The notes under the pieces were generated by a model. It did not search any database, was not told the origin of the DNA, and worked only from the letters and a program-made list of their open reading frames with translations. From Vagococcus salmoninarum (GTDB taxonomy: Bacteria > Bacillota > Bacilli > Lactobacillales > Vagococcaceae): a stretch of DNA of 64,000 nucleotides. How positions within the stretch are numbered: the first letter of the stretch is position 1; every line of letters begins with the position of its first letter. The stretch is from assembly GCF_003987495.1 (NCBI RefSeq), contig NZ_NGJU01000018.1:19755-83754 (forward strand). The letters are read 5' to 3'. The translations under genes and the position numbers were made by a program. Below, in pieces: positions 7,783 through 17,800 of the stretch.

Positions 7783-8658
7783 ATGAAACGGCCAAAAAAT
7801 AAGCGATCATCAAAAAACTTTCAAAATTGGTTTTCAAAACGTCAGAAACCGATTTTTTTCAGTTTCGTGATGCTGTTATCAATATTACTAGTAATCCAAG
7901 GGACCTATGCTTGGGAAACTTATAGTGATGAAAAGGAAAACAAATTAACTAAATTAGCTTTTAATGTTGTTTTAAGAGAAAAGTTTACTCCTAATAAAAC
8001 ATGGGAACCGGGGCGTGAAACGATTAAAGAAGTTTACGTGGCCAATGATGGAAACTACCCAGCCTTTGTTAGGTTGTCGGCAGAAGAATTTTTACTAAGT
8101 TTTAAAATGGATATCAAAGGGACTGACAGTCTTGATGGTACTGGAAATGTCTTAGAAATCAAACCTAAACCAGCAACAACGACAATCAATGAAGAAGAAG
8201 TTCTAACTTGGAAAGCAGAAGAATACTTTGATAATAGTGTAGGAAAGAATTACTATCAAGGCTTAGAAAGTGTCCCAGCTGATTTATCAGCAACTGGTAA
8301 AGGGTTCATTGTGGGCAAAGACACGACTGAGCGAGAAAATTCTGATTTAACTTTCATGAACTTAGCTTTCGGTGAAGTCATTGATAGCAAGCCTAGTCTA
8401 ACAAGTAAGTATTGGAAATACAGTGATGGCTACTATTATTACTCAGAACGTTTAGAACCAGGGGAAGTGACTACTTTATTTTTAGAAAAAACAAATCTAT
8501 CCTCTTCAACACCTAATCGTTTAAAAGATGCGTTGTATAAAATAAAAATTAATATGGATGGCAGCCATTCGATAGCAGCCACATTAGCTGATTGGGGACA
8601 TAGTGATCCTTCTGATGAGATTTATCAAATGCTAATTAATCAAGTAAATATCGATTAA
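7783..8658 (+). CDS. SipW-dependent exported protein, BsaA-like
   Basis: 291 residues. The basic N-terminus and hydrophobic core ('FSFVMLLSILLVIQGTYAW') lead to 'TYAWETYSDEKENKLTKL', the same SipW-type signal end as in the gene at 5621. The mature region starts 'FNVVLREKFTPNKTWEPG', then 'KEVYVANDGNYPAFVRLSAE', the pattern of BsaA-family matrix proteins in which a partner strand and an 'N-G-x-P-a-f-V-R' segment recur. A C-terminal 'YWKYSDGYYYYSERLEPGE' also matches the paralogue ('NDGFFYYMGVV'). It has no anchor. RBS AGAGGAGTG. Probably a minor or alternative fibre subunit. Confidence 0.75.
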   Translation: MKRPKNKRSSKNFQNWFSKRQKPIFFSFVMLLSILLVIQGTYAWETYSDEKENKLTKLAFNVVLREKFTPNKTWEPGRETIKEVYVANDGNYPAFVRLSAEEFLLSFKMDIKGTDSLDGTGNVLEIKPKPATTTINEEEVLTWKAEEYFDNSVGKNYYQGLESVPADLSATGKGFIVGKDTTERENSDLTFMNLAFGEVIDSKPSLTSKYWKYSDGYYYYSERLEPGEVTTLFLEKTNLSSSTPNRLKDALYKIKINMDGSHSIAATLADWGHSDPSDEIYQMLINQVNID

Positions 8659-8677
8659 AAAAGGAGTGAACAGAACA

Positions 8678-9352
8678 GTGAAAACAAATCGTAAAAAGCG
8701 ACAAACTAAAAGAAAAACAAACAAATGGGTCGTTCTCGTTGGCACCTTGTTACTGTCCTTTTTGATTATCAGTTTAGGGATTCTTGGCTACACTTATTCA
8801 GCTGAGAAATCTTCAGAAACGCGAAACAATGACTTTGCAGTCGGTGATTTGAAAACCGAACTAGTCGAAGAATTTACAGATCGGCCGGAAACGGTGATTG
8901 ATGAACCAATCGTTAAAAAAGTTACCGTCAAAAATACTGGTGAAACAGATCAGTTTATCAGAGTGATGGTTATTCCAGAAATTACTAAAAAAGGCCAAAC
9001 TGGCAAGCCTGATGTGTTGTTAGCCTCAAGTCTAGGAAAAGAAGTTGTTTTACTAGATAAAGATGATCAACCAATTACGGATAACGCTGATTGGGTCGAT
9101 GGTAAAGATGGTTACTTTTATTATTTAAAAGGACTAAATGTTAACAAAAAAACAGTCAGCTTATTTGAAAAAGTCAAAGTTGCAACAGCTAAAGAACCAT
9201 ATACAGGCGCCGAACTTCAAGTGCACGTAAAAGTTGAAAGTATTGGCACAACAAAATGGGCCTATCGAGACGCTTGGTGGCAAGGTCAAACACCAGCTGC
9301 TGGCACAAGCTTATTACCAATCGATAGTGCATTGAAAGACTTAGCTAGATAA
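8678..9352 (+). CDS. SipW-dependent exported protein, third paralogue
   Basis: 224 residues. It has a basic N-terminus, hydrophobic core and 'LGILGYTYSAEKSSETRNND', a SipW-type signal end in which the usual TFAW is replaced by TYSA. The mature part has 'DLKTELVEEFTDRPE', 'KKVTVKNTGETDQFIRVMV' and 'GKDGYFYYLKGLN', matching strand for strand the two larger paralogues. The GTG at 8678 is 11 bases behind AAGGAG. A GTG at 8666 overlaps that site and is unlikely. It starts 19 bases after the previous stop, so it is part of the same operon. Possibly a shorter accessory subunit. Confidence 0.7.
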   Translation: MKTNRKKRQTKRKTNKWVVLVGTLLLSFLIISLGILGYTYSAEKSSETRNNDFAVGDLKTELVEEFTDRPETVIDEPIVKKVTVKNTGETDQFIRVMVIPEITKKGQTGKPDVLLASSLGKEVVLLDKDDQPITDNADWVDGKDGYFYYLKGLNVNKKTVSLFEKVKVATAKEPYTGAELQVHVKVESIGTTKWAYRDAWWQGQTPAAGTSLLPIDSALKDLAR

Positions 9353-9365
9353 GGAGTGGCAAGAG

Positions 9366-9638
9366 ATGAATGGAAATAAGGTTAAAACTAAACAAACAAA
9401 AACACCTCAAAAAGCCAGCAATAAAAAACACTTAAAAGTAGTAGCAGGCTTATTACTCTTAGTATTATTTAGTGCTAGCTTAATTTATCTCAATCGAAGT
9501 GGTGAAAAGGCTCAACCTAAAAACAATCAAAATAAAAATACCCAATCGGAAGCTACTACAGAAGCACCTGCTGCCGACACACCAAAGAGAGATATTGAAG
9601 TTAAGACCAATGAAGTCACAATTAAAATAGAAGAATAA
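9366..9638 (+). CDS. Small membrane-anchored or exported protein, 90 residues
   Basis: Unrecognised. It has a Lys/Thr-rich cytoplasmic N-terminus, one hydrophobic segment at about 24-43 ('VVAGLLLLVLFSASLIYLN') and a low-complexity Asn/Lys/Thr/Ala outside tail ('TEAPAADTPKRDIEV'). It begins 13 bases after the preceding SipW substrate, behind AAGGAG, and is followed by a weak terminator. So it is the last gene of the fibre operon proper. It lacks a TFAW motif, so it is probably not a SipW substrate. A structural or assembly role is only suggested by position. Confidence 0.6.
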   Translation: MNGNKVKTKQTKTPQKASNKKHLKVVAGLLLLVLFSASLIYLNRSGEKAQPKNNQNKNTQSEATTEAPAADTPKRDIEVKTNEVTIKIEE

Positions 9639-9643
9639 AGCAT

Positions 9644-9677
9644 AAGGTCATCCATTATGGAAGGGACCTTTGTTTTT
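9644..9677 (+). terminator. Probable terminator at the end of the SipW operon
   Basis: AAGGTC (9644-9649) pairs with GACCTT (9665-9670), with inner TCCA/TGGA pairing, followed by TGTTTTT. Moderate strength, so some read-through into the next gene is likely. Confidence 0.6.
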
Positions 9678-9710
9678 CGGTAATGACGAACTTATAAGGA
9701 GGAGAACAAA

Positions 9711-12700
9711 GTGAAGCAAAAACATAAAAATAGTAAAAAGAAGGGCTTTCTTAGTCTCGTAATCTTATTAGCTGTAGCATTACTAATCGGTTTACGCTTG
9801 ACGTTAAACAGTCAATTGAAAGCAGCAGAAAACAGTCAAGAATCAACAACAACAGAGGTTTCTACTAAAGAAGAGACAGAAACAACTAGTGAAAAAGAAG
9901 TTACTAGCTCCGAAGACTCTCAAGTAGATGAGGCAGAAACTGAAATAGAAGAAAAAGACTCAAAAAAAGATACTAAAAAAACGAAGGAAGTTAAACCGAA
10001 GATTACCCAACCCCAACAAGATTCAACAATCTATTTCGCGGAACCTTTAGTGGCGGAGATTTTAACAGGGGATGCCGGTGTAGGATTTGATAATAATGAT
10101 AATCCTGGTTATGATTCTTCAGAAACAAATGATATCGTCAGAAGTTTTGATAAGATTTTTTATTCATTTAAGATTAACTTGAACTCTCAAGATAAAAGAT
10201 TGTATACGGATATTGTTTTGAAGATTACTGGGAAAGTAAAGAATGGTGTGACTGCCGATGGAAGAATGTTAAATGCAGCCTTTCCAGCGATAAATGGTGG
10301 TGGATATGATTTAAATAGAAAGGAATCCATTATAAACTATCAATTAGGAGGAAAGCCCGGAAGTGAAGGAGCCAATACTGGTAGTAATCGAACCATAACA
10401 TTACCCATGGAAGTTTTTGGCGCTAAAAATGGCACTGTATTGAATATGGAAGACTTTACTGTTCAAATTTTATCAGCTAAGGACAGTAGCGGGATAGTTC
10501 ATGACTTAACAAATGAAAAAATTATTGAACCGATTCAAGAGTTGAAGGATATTAAAGTTAGTTCAAAAATAAATTTAAGAACGTTCATGTCACAATCTTG
10601 GAACTATCAATTTTTACCATTCAACATGATGACTAAATCAGAAGATGATGAGAATTCAAATATCAGACAAGTAGGAATGTCAGTAGCGGTGGTACCGTTA
10701 GCTGATAGAGGAACTAGTATAGTTGGATCTGCGGCACCCAGTGGAAAAGTTTCAGTCACCCTGCAACAAAAAATATTTGAAACAGTCAGAGGCTCAACTA
10801 CAACAAAAGAATTAAATATAGGTACAGATACTAGAGGAATGAAAATATTTGACTATGGTCCAATAACATCAGCTTATGGTTACGGTAATGCTTTGAATCA
10901 ACCGTATAATTATATCAAATTACCTAATAGTTTATATATTCCATTTAGTTTTAAAAATACAGCTGTTGAGATTAACTCAGTATATGATTCAGGGATTATA
11001 AAAATCGTGAATAATATTGATAATACAATTACACTAACTTTTGATGCGTATAAAATTAATATGAACCATGTGCCCATAAAAGGAAAATCAGATAATGTCG
11101 GGGCAGTAAGATATTTACCACATCAAAAAAATATATTATCAGTTGGAACATATGTAGTTGAACCTAAAGAACGATTAACAGATAACATTAATTTATCATA
11201 TAGATTTTTAGTCAAAGATATACAAGTAGATGAAGATGAAAAGGTAATTATTCCGGGAGATAGAAATTGGGATTTTTCATGGGCCACTGAAAAATATCCA
11301 GAAGGTTCAATTATTACTTATACAACATATAATGACACAAATAATCAACCTTTGAGTTCTAAATACAATAACATCGCGAATGGAGGCGACTCTAAAGCAA
11401 CTGCCGGGCAAAAATTTTACGGAAGAACAACCGTTGATTCAGGTGCTGGATTTAATCCAGAAGAGTCAACACTTCTTCAAAAATGGAACCCAAAAGAATC
11501 AAAATTTATTCAAGCTGGCTATGCACCAGCTTCGCTTATGTCTGGGCAAGGAAAGACAACACCTAAACCGATTATTTATGGAGTGAGTAAAACAGGTGAT
11601 TTTAGTTTAAAGAGCTTACATAATAATAGGGCAGAAGATTACAATTGGTTTAACACACCAGAAGAGGCAGTGAGAAAAGGGCCTATTTCTGCCGTGTCAA
11701 GTGGAGCAACGGGACTGCGAGCGAGTAAGGATTACGAATATTTAAATGTGTTAAGACAAGTGAATCAAGACGCCACAGGGACTCAAGCCTCTGATGGAAC
11801 TCCATTTGTAACAATCTCACATGGTAAACTAACTCATGAAATTGGAAAAGATAAATCAGTAAGTTCACCTTATGATGGAGAGCCAACATACATTCCGTCA
11901 ACGTATAATGATACAGGAATTGTTAAATATCATAATCCAGGAGGGCTTTGGGGAGATACCTTATTGGTAGTGCCGTATAGCGTTGGAATAGAGAAAATTG
12001 GATATAAACATAATACAACTCAAAAAGCTACAGATTTTCAGAGTTCAGATACTGTAACTTGGCGATTAAATCCCAAAATTACTTCTACAGCGTCAGGGGA
12101 TTTGAAAGCTGTATCTGTGAAAATAGAAGATACTCTACCTAAAGGAATGAGGTATGTAATTGATTCAAGTGAAATTGGATCACAAAAAACTGAACCAACT
12201 ATTTCAGGTCCAAATGATCAAGGTGTTACTACTTTAGTATGGGAATTCGATGCTGTACCAGGAAAAGCAGTTCCTCAAATTAGTTACGAAACGTCTTTCA
12301 TACAATCAGAAATGACCTTCAATTCTTCAGGGGTCAGTTCATTAACAAATACAGCTATAATAAGTAGCCCTGGCGACAATAGTGGAGAAAAATTAAGGAA
12401 GTCCGATTATACAGTCAATGTCATCAAAGAACAAAAATGGGAAATTGATAAAACGGTAGACAAGGGATTGATTGAAGCCGATAGCCCAAGTCCTGTGACT
12501 TACACACTGAAAATAACGAATCAAACAGGTAAAGATATTAACGGCGCTAAAGTGCTTGACGTACTTCCAGTGGATTTTGACGATCTAGGTTCACAATTCA
12601 CAGGTGGAATTTCACTAAAAAGCATAAAAGTGCTAGGGAATAATGGCATTGCTATAAACCCTGAAGCTAAAACATACTATAGTTTTGATTCAATAGATAG

Positions 12701-14777
12701 AGATACAAATCCTAATGATATTGAAGATGATTTTAGTGTCTGGGATCAGTATCTTAGTTCAAGTGGTGACCTTGATGAGGAGGTAACGGCCATTTATGCA
12801 ACGATACCGTTACTTAAGAATGAAGAATCTGCATTTGTTAAGATAACAATATTACCAACAGATAATGAACCGGGAGATCGCTATCGAAATACAGCTAGTG
12901 CTAATTCTAAAAATTATTCAGGAGTTATTAATTCTCGAGTTCAAAATACAGAAGTTATAAACCGTAAAATTAGTGGACGCGTCTGGTATGATGCGGATTA
13001 CAATGGTGGTATCGATACTAATGAAGAGTTTAAAGGGAATGTGCCTGTTACTTTATATAAAGTTGGATCAGGTGATACGTTAACAAAAGTAACCCAAAAT
13101 ATTAAAGGGACAATTTTTGTGGACGCTGCAGGAAATTCTAAAATTAAAACTAAAGCTAACGGAACCTATGAATTTGATGCTTTAACTCATGGAGATTACA
13201 TTGTAGGGTTTGATGTGAAAGCTGAAGTAGATGCAGAAGAATTATACATTACTAAGCAAGAAGCAGCCGGAATTATTGAAAGAAATAATAGCAATGTTCA
13301 AAATAATCCAGTAGCCCTTGATGGTAAAAACTTCTTAACACCAGTCAGTAAAAAGTATAGTCTTCCAGAAAATATTTTTGATCCTAGTGAAGGTGTAAAA
13401 GAACATGTTAACCTAGGCGTTCTTGGTAAACCGACAATTGAAGTTCAGAAAAAAGTCTTAAGCGAAAAAGACGCTTCAGGTAAACGGGAAGATTTAAATG
13501 GTAAAACTGTTAAAGTTGGAGACACTATACATTACGATATCGAAGTTAAAAATCCTAAAAAGAATTCAGTCGTTGAAAATGTAGTTGTGAAAGATTCAAT
13601 CCCAGAAGGGTTGGCTTTTAAAGCAGGAACATTAACAGTGACAGATCAAGATGGTGCAGAAACGCCATTAGATGACAGTTTGTTCTCAGGTAGGATTTTA
13701 AATACTGGGGATATCGGAGATATTATTGGTGACAAAGGTGTTCTGACAGTTGGTTTTGATGTGACAATTGAAAAAAGTGCTAGTGGAATATTAAAAAATA
13801 TTGCCACAGTGACTGGTAAAGTAGTCGATAAACCAACTGATGACGAAAAAACAACTAATCAAGTAGTCAATGATACACCACCATTACCAACCTTAGCCAA
13901 AGAGGTAGATGTTGAATCAGCCAAGTTAGGCGACATTTTAACTTATACCTTAACAGTTGCAAATAAAAAAGGTGGCGGTGAATGGCACAATGTTATTGTT
14001 ACAGACGAGCTGCCGATAGAATTAAGTTATGTCGCTAACTCAACTCAAATTGATGGATTAGCTAAAGCTGATACAGGGATTTGGAGTGGGCAGAAATTAA
14101 CATTGCCATTGCCTAATTTACAATCTGAGGATAGTAAGGTTATTACTTTTAAAGTTAAAGTGAATATTTTACCAGATAGTCGTAAACTAGTAAATAAAGT
14201 TAATGCTACTGGTAAAGACAAAGATGGTAAAAACTACAATCCGCCAGAAGCACAAGTAGAAACCCTAATGTATCATCAGTTATTACACGTTAGACAGGTA
14301 ATTATCAACAATGATGGTAAAGAATTGGTAATCCCTTCAACTGCGTACTATCGCGTGAGTAATCAGATTGATAAAGTGAGTACAACGAAAATTAGTCAGT
14401 TTGCCTTAACATCAGGATCTACAACGAAAGACAGTAGTTCAGAAATCACTGAAAGTTTATTTACAACCCATTTTATTGAACTAGACAAAACTGTTAAAGG
14501 CCTATTGATTGAGGATATGATTCCAGAATATTATAAGTACGTTGGACATATTGCTACGATTGATAAGGCTAAATTGAAAGAAGAACATCTTTCAAGTAAA
14601 CTGCCAACAGATAGTGGGAAACAACTAGCTTTTGTAGATTTTTCTAAATCTGAAGAATATTGGGTGACGATTTATTTAGAACCTAAATTTGGTAATGATA
14701 AAGATGATCAACCAGAAGAAAGCCCAAGACCGTATAGTTGGTCAAATCGTATTAATGATTTTGGTGTCATAAAATAA
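9711..14777 (+). CDS. Large surface protein with SdrD-B-like and DUF11 domains
   Basis: 1688 residues. The N-terminus is a signal peptide or membrane anchor ('FLSLVILLAVALLIGLRLTL') followed by a Ser/Thr/Glu/Lys-rich stalk to about residue 105. A large unassigned region follows. Around 770-900 and 915-1080 there are isopeptide-type/DUF11 domains ('WEIDKTVDKGLIEADSPSPV'). An SdrD-B-like Cna-type domain follows at about 1085-1200 ('KISGRVWYDADYNGGID'), then two DUF11 repeats ('VKVGDTIHYDIEVKNPK', 'AKLGDILTYTLTVANKKGGG'), and an unrecognised C-terminal domain with 'HVRQVIINNDGKELVIPSTA'. There is no LPxTG and no C-terminal membrane segment, so wall attachment would need another mechanism. GTG start at 9711 behind AAGGAGGAG. 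Probably an adhesive partner of the fibre proteins. Confidence 0.72.
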   Translation: MKQKHKNSKKKGFLSLVILLAVALLIGLRLTLNSQLKAAENSQESTTTEVSTKEETETTSEKEVTSSEDSQVDEAETEIEEKDSKKDTKKTKEVKPKITQPQQDSTIYFAEPLVAEILTGDAGVGFDNNDNPGYDSSETNDIVRSFDKIFYSFKINLNSQDKRLYTDIVLKITGKVKNGVTADGRMLNAAFPAINGGGYDLNRKESIINYQLGGKPGSEGANTGSNRTITLPMEVFGAKNGTVLNMEDFTVQILSAKDSSGIVHDLTNEKIIEPIQELKDIKVSSKINLRTFMSQSWNYQFLPFNMMTKSEDDENSNIRQVGMSVAVVPLADRGTSIVGSAAPSGKVSVTLQQKIFETVRGSTTTKELNIGTDTRGMKIFDYGPITSAYGYGNALNQPYNYIKLPNSLYIPFSFKNTAVEINSVYDSGIIKIVNNIDNTITLTFDAYKINMNHVPIKGKSDNVGAVRYLPHQKNILSVGTYVVEPKERLTDNINLSYRFLVKDIQVDEDEKVIIPGDRNWDFSWATEKYPEGSIITYTTYNDTNNQPLSSKYNNIANGGDSKATAGQKFYGRTTVDSGAGFNPEESTLLQKWNPKESKFIQAGYAPASLMSGQGKTTPKPIIYGVSKTGDFSLKSLHNNRAEDYNWFNTPEEAVRKGPISAVSSGATGLRASKDYEYLNVLRQVNQDATGTQASDGTPFVTISHGKLTHEIGKDKSVSSPYDGEPTYIPSTYNDTGIVKYHNPGGLWGDTLLVVPYSVGIEKIGYKHNTTQKATDFQSSDTVTWRLNPKITSTASGDLKAVSVKIEDTLPKGMRYVIDSSEIGSQKTEPTISGPNDQGVTTLVWEFDAVPGKAVPQISYETSFIQSEMTFNSSGVSSLTNTAIISSPGDNSGEKLRKSDYTVNVIKEQKWEIDKTVDKGLIEADSPSPVTYTLKITNQTGKDINGAKVLDVLPVDFDDLGSQFTGGISLKSIKVLGNNGIAINPEAKTYYSFDSIDRDTNPNDIEDDFSVWDQYLSSSGDLDEEVTAIYATIPLLKNEESAFVKITILPTDNEPGDRYRNTASANSKNYSGVINSRVQNTEVINRKISGRVWYDADYNGGIDTNEEFKGNVPVTLYKVGSGDTLTKVTQNIKGTIFVDAAGNSKIKTKANGTYEFDALTHGDYIVGFDVKAEVDAEELYITKQEAAGIIERNNSNVQNNPVALDGKNFLTPVSKKYSLPENIFDPSEGVKEHVNLGVLGKPTIEVQKKVLSEKDASGKREDLNGKTVKVGDTIHYDIEVKNPKKNSVVENVVVKDSIPEGLAFKAGTLTVTDQDGAETPLDDSLFSGRILNTGDIGDIIGDKGVLTVGFDVTIEKSASGILKNIATVTGKVVDKPTDDEKTTNQVVNDTPPLPTLAKEVDVESAKLGDILTYTLTVANKKGGGEWHNVIVTDELPIELSYVANSTQIDGLAKADTGIWSGQKLTLPLPNLQSEDSKVITFKVKVNILPDSRKLVNKVNATGKDKDGKNYNPPEAQVETLMYHQLLHVRQVIINNDGKELVIPSTAYYRVSNQIDKVSTTKISQFALTSGSTTKDSSSEITESLFTTHFIELDKTVKGLLIEDMIPEYYKYVGHIATIDKAKLKEEHLSSKLPTDSGKQLAFVDFSKSEEYWVTIYLEPKFGNDKDDQPEESPRPYSWSNRINDFGVIK

Positions 14778-14784
14778 CATAGAA

Positions 14785-14832
14785 AGAGGATACATAGAAG
14801 GTTCAATGATTTATTCTATGTATCCCTTTTTC
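14785..14832 (+). terminator. Intrinsic terminator before the giant adhesin gene
   Basis: A 12-bp perfect stem (GGATACATAGAA 14788-14799 with its complement 14814-14825) followed by CTTTTTCT. It implies that the giant gene has its own promoter or depends on read-through. Only about 36 bases remain before its start. Confidence 0.85.
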
Positions 14833-14868
14833 TATAAATTATTCGATTAAGTTAATTGGAGGAGAATA

Positions 14869-17800
14869 ATGAATAAAAAAATTAAGCAGATAATTGCATT
14901 AGTTAGTGTTTTGTGTTTATTGCTAGGTCAAGCGGTAACAGTTTATGGAGTAACTATTAATGAAGGTACAATAGAAAAAGAAGTGGTTGAAAAAAAATTG
15001 GGATATCTGTATCCATTAAAAAATGAAGGATTTAGTAGTAGAAGTGTTGTACTAATTCCTGATAAATCATTGGAAATGGCAATTAGAAGAAGTATTGAAG
15101 GTCAACCAGAAATAATTACAGAACAAGAAATGCTTAAGTTAGAAACGCTGCGTTTAACAACAAGTGAATCGATTTCAAATTTAACAGGTTTGGAAAAAGC
15201 CACTAATTTAAGGAGTTTAACAGCGTCGCTTCAAAATATCAGCAGTATTGAACCTTTACGTGGACTAACTAAATTGACCTATGTAGATTTAGGTGGGAAT
15301 AATATTACGGATATAAGTCCGTTAGCAACCTCTAAAGGTTTGAGTAATCTGAAGATTGATGGAACTAATATCGTAGATTTGTCAAGTCTATCAGGATTAC
15401 TTGAACTAAGCAATTTATCTTTATTAAATACTAAAGTAATAGATATTTCAATCTTATCAAATTTTAAGTACTTAGAGAATTTAATTCTACCGTTGGAACC
15501 AGGATTTTCAGAAACGTCTGTACTGAAAGAATTAGTAAATATGTCATCATTATCTATGGGGGGGGCAGCAACAACAGATATTTCATTTGTAAAGAAAATG
15601 CCTTATTTAGAAGAATTAAATCTCAAAAATATGCCTAACGCAAATTTGTCAGAGCTTAATAATTCATTAACAAACTTAAAAAAATTATCCATCACAGGAG
15701 GAAATATTACAGAAACTAACTTTTTAAAAGGGTTAGATAGTATTACAACATTAGATTTAAGTGATAATAAAATTGAGAATATAGCTAGTTTGCTTGATAA
15801 TTTACCTAATAACAAAATTAGAATGAATTTGAATAAAAATAGTATTTGGGATTTTTCTTCATTTGGTAATCATTCAAATATAACTTTAACAGGCTCAGCA
15901 GAACAAATAATTTATTTATCTCCAGGAGTAATTAATAAGCCCGAAGAAAGAAAGTTGCTGAATAATAAAGGGCAACTAGCTACAATACAAACAATAACGC
16001 CTGAAACTGCTGGGATTTATGAAAATAACAAGATTACGTGGTTGACCCCATCTGAAACAGGTAAACCACACAAATTATTCTTAAGACTGTCTAGTACTAA
16101 TGTCACATTCTACCAAGATGTATTTGAAACAGCTCAAGAAGAAGGGACAGTTAAAATTATTCATCGGGGAACAGATGCTGCCCAAACACAAGTCGCACCA
16201 ACTCAAGAAACCAAAGGAACGGTTGGGAGTTCATACAACACAAATCCCGTAACAGTAGCAGGATGGCGATTAAATAAAACACCAACTAATAGCAGTGGGA
16301 CATATAAATCAAGTGTCCAAGAAGTTCTTTATTTATACGATAAAATCCCTACAGAAGGAAAAGTAGTAGTCGATCATGTGGATGAAAAAGGTGTACCAAT
16401 TGCTGCTCAAACAAGTCATACCGGTAAAATCGGTAGTAATGTGACAGTCGCACCAGTATCTGTTACTGGCTGGGCAGTAGAAACTAAACCAACAAATGAA
16501 ACAATAACAATTACTGAAAATGAGCAAAAAGTTAAGTATATTTATAAACAAGTCATGGGAGCAGAAGTGACCGTGACCCATAAAAGCGAAGATGGTGAAG
16601 TAGTATCTGCACCTGTTCAATTAACAGGGCAATTAGGAACTGCGTATAAATCTGTCCCAGTAGACAAAACTGGTTGGAAACTAAAAACAACTCCAAGCAA
16701 TAATACTGGTAATTTTACGACAACTGCTCAAACAGTAAATTATGTCTACGAAAAAGTCATGGGAGCAGAAATAACCGTGACCCATAAAGGGGAAGACGGT
16801 ACGGAAGTCTCGCCATCAGTCAAGTTAACAGGCCAATTAGGAACTACGTATAAATCTGTCCCAGTAGAAAAAGTAGGTTGGAAACTAAAAACAACTCCAA
16901 GCAATAATACTGGTAATTTTACGCCAACTCCTCAAACGGTAAATTATGTCTATGAAAAAGTCATGGGATCCGATGTAACCGTAACCCACAAAGGGGAAGA
17001 CGGTACGGAAGTCTCGCCCGCAGTCAAATTAACAGGTCAACTAGGAACTACGTATAAATCTGTCCCAGTAGAGAAAACGGGTTGGAAACTAAAAACAACT
17101 CCAAGTAATAATATAGGTAACTTTACGGCAGCGCCTCAAACAGTAAATTACGTCTACGAAAAAGTCATGGGCGCAGAAGTAACCGTGACTCATAAAGGGG
17201 AAGACGGTACGGAAGTCTCGCCCTCAGTCAAATTAACAGGTCAACTAGGAACCGGCTATACAACAGAATCAGTAACAAAAACAGGCTGGAAACTAAAAAC
17301 AACTCCAAGTAATAATACAGGTAATTTTACGACAACTTCTCAAACAGTAAATTACGTCTATGAAAAAGTCATGGGAGCAGAAGTAACCGTGACCCATAAA
17401 GGGGAAGACGGTACGGAAGTCTCGCTCGCAGTCAAATTAACAGGACAATTAGGAACTACGTATAAGTCTGTCCCAGTAGACAAAACTGGATGGAAACTAA
17501 AAACAACCCCAAGTAATAATACAGGTAATTTTACGACAACTCCTCAAACGGTAAATTATGTCTACGAAAAAGTCATGGGAGCAGAAGTAACCGTGACTCA
17601 TAAAGGGGAAGACGGTACGGAAGTCTCGCCCGCAGTCAAATTAACAGGACAATTAGGAACTACGTATAAGTCTGTCCCAGTAGACAAAGTAGGTTGGAAA
17701 CTAAAAACAACCCCAAGTAATAATACGGGTAATTTTACGACAACTGCTCAAACAGTAAACTACGTCTACGAAAAAGTCATGGGAGCAGAAGTAACCGTGA

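Noticed and set aside
11380-11901. Small frames on both strands inside the 1688-residue protein gene
   Set aside because: Overlapped by a long well-supported gene; no ribosome binding site or protein-like composition.
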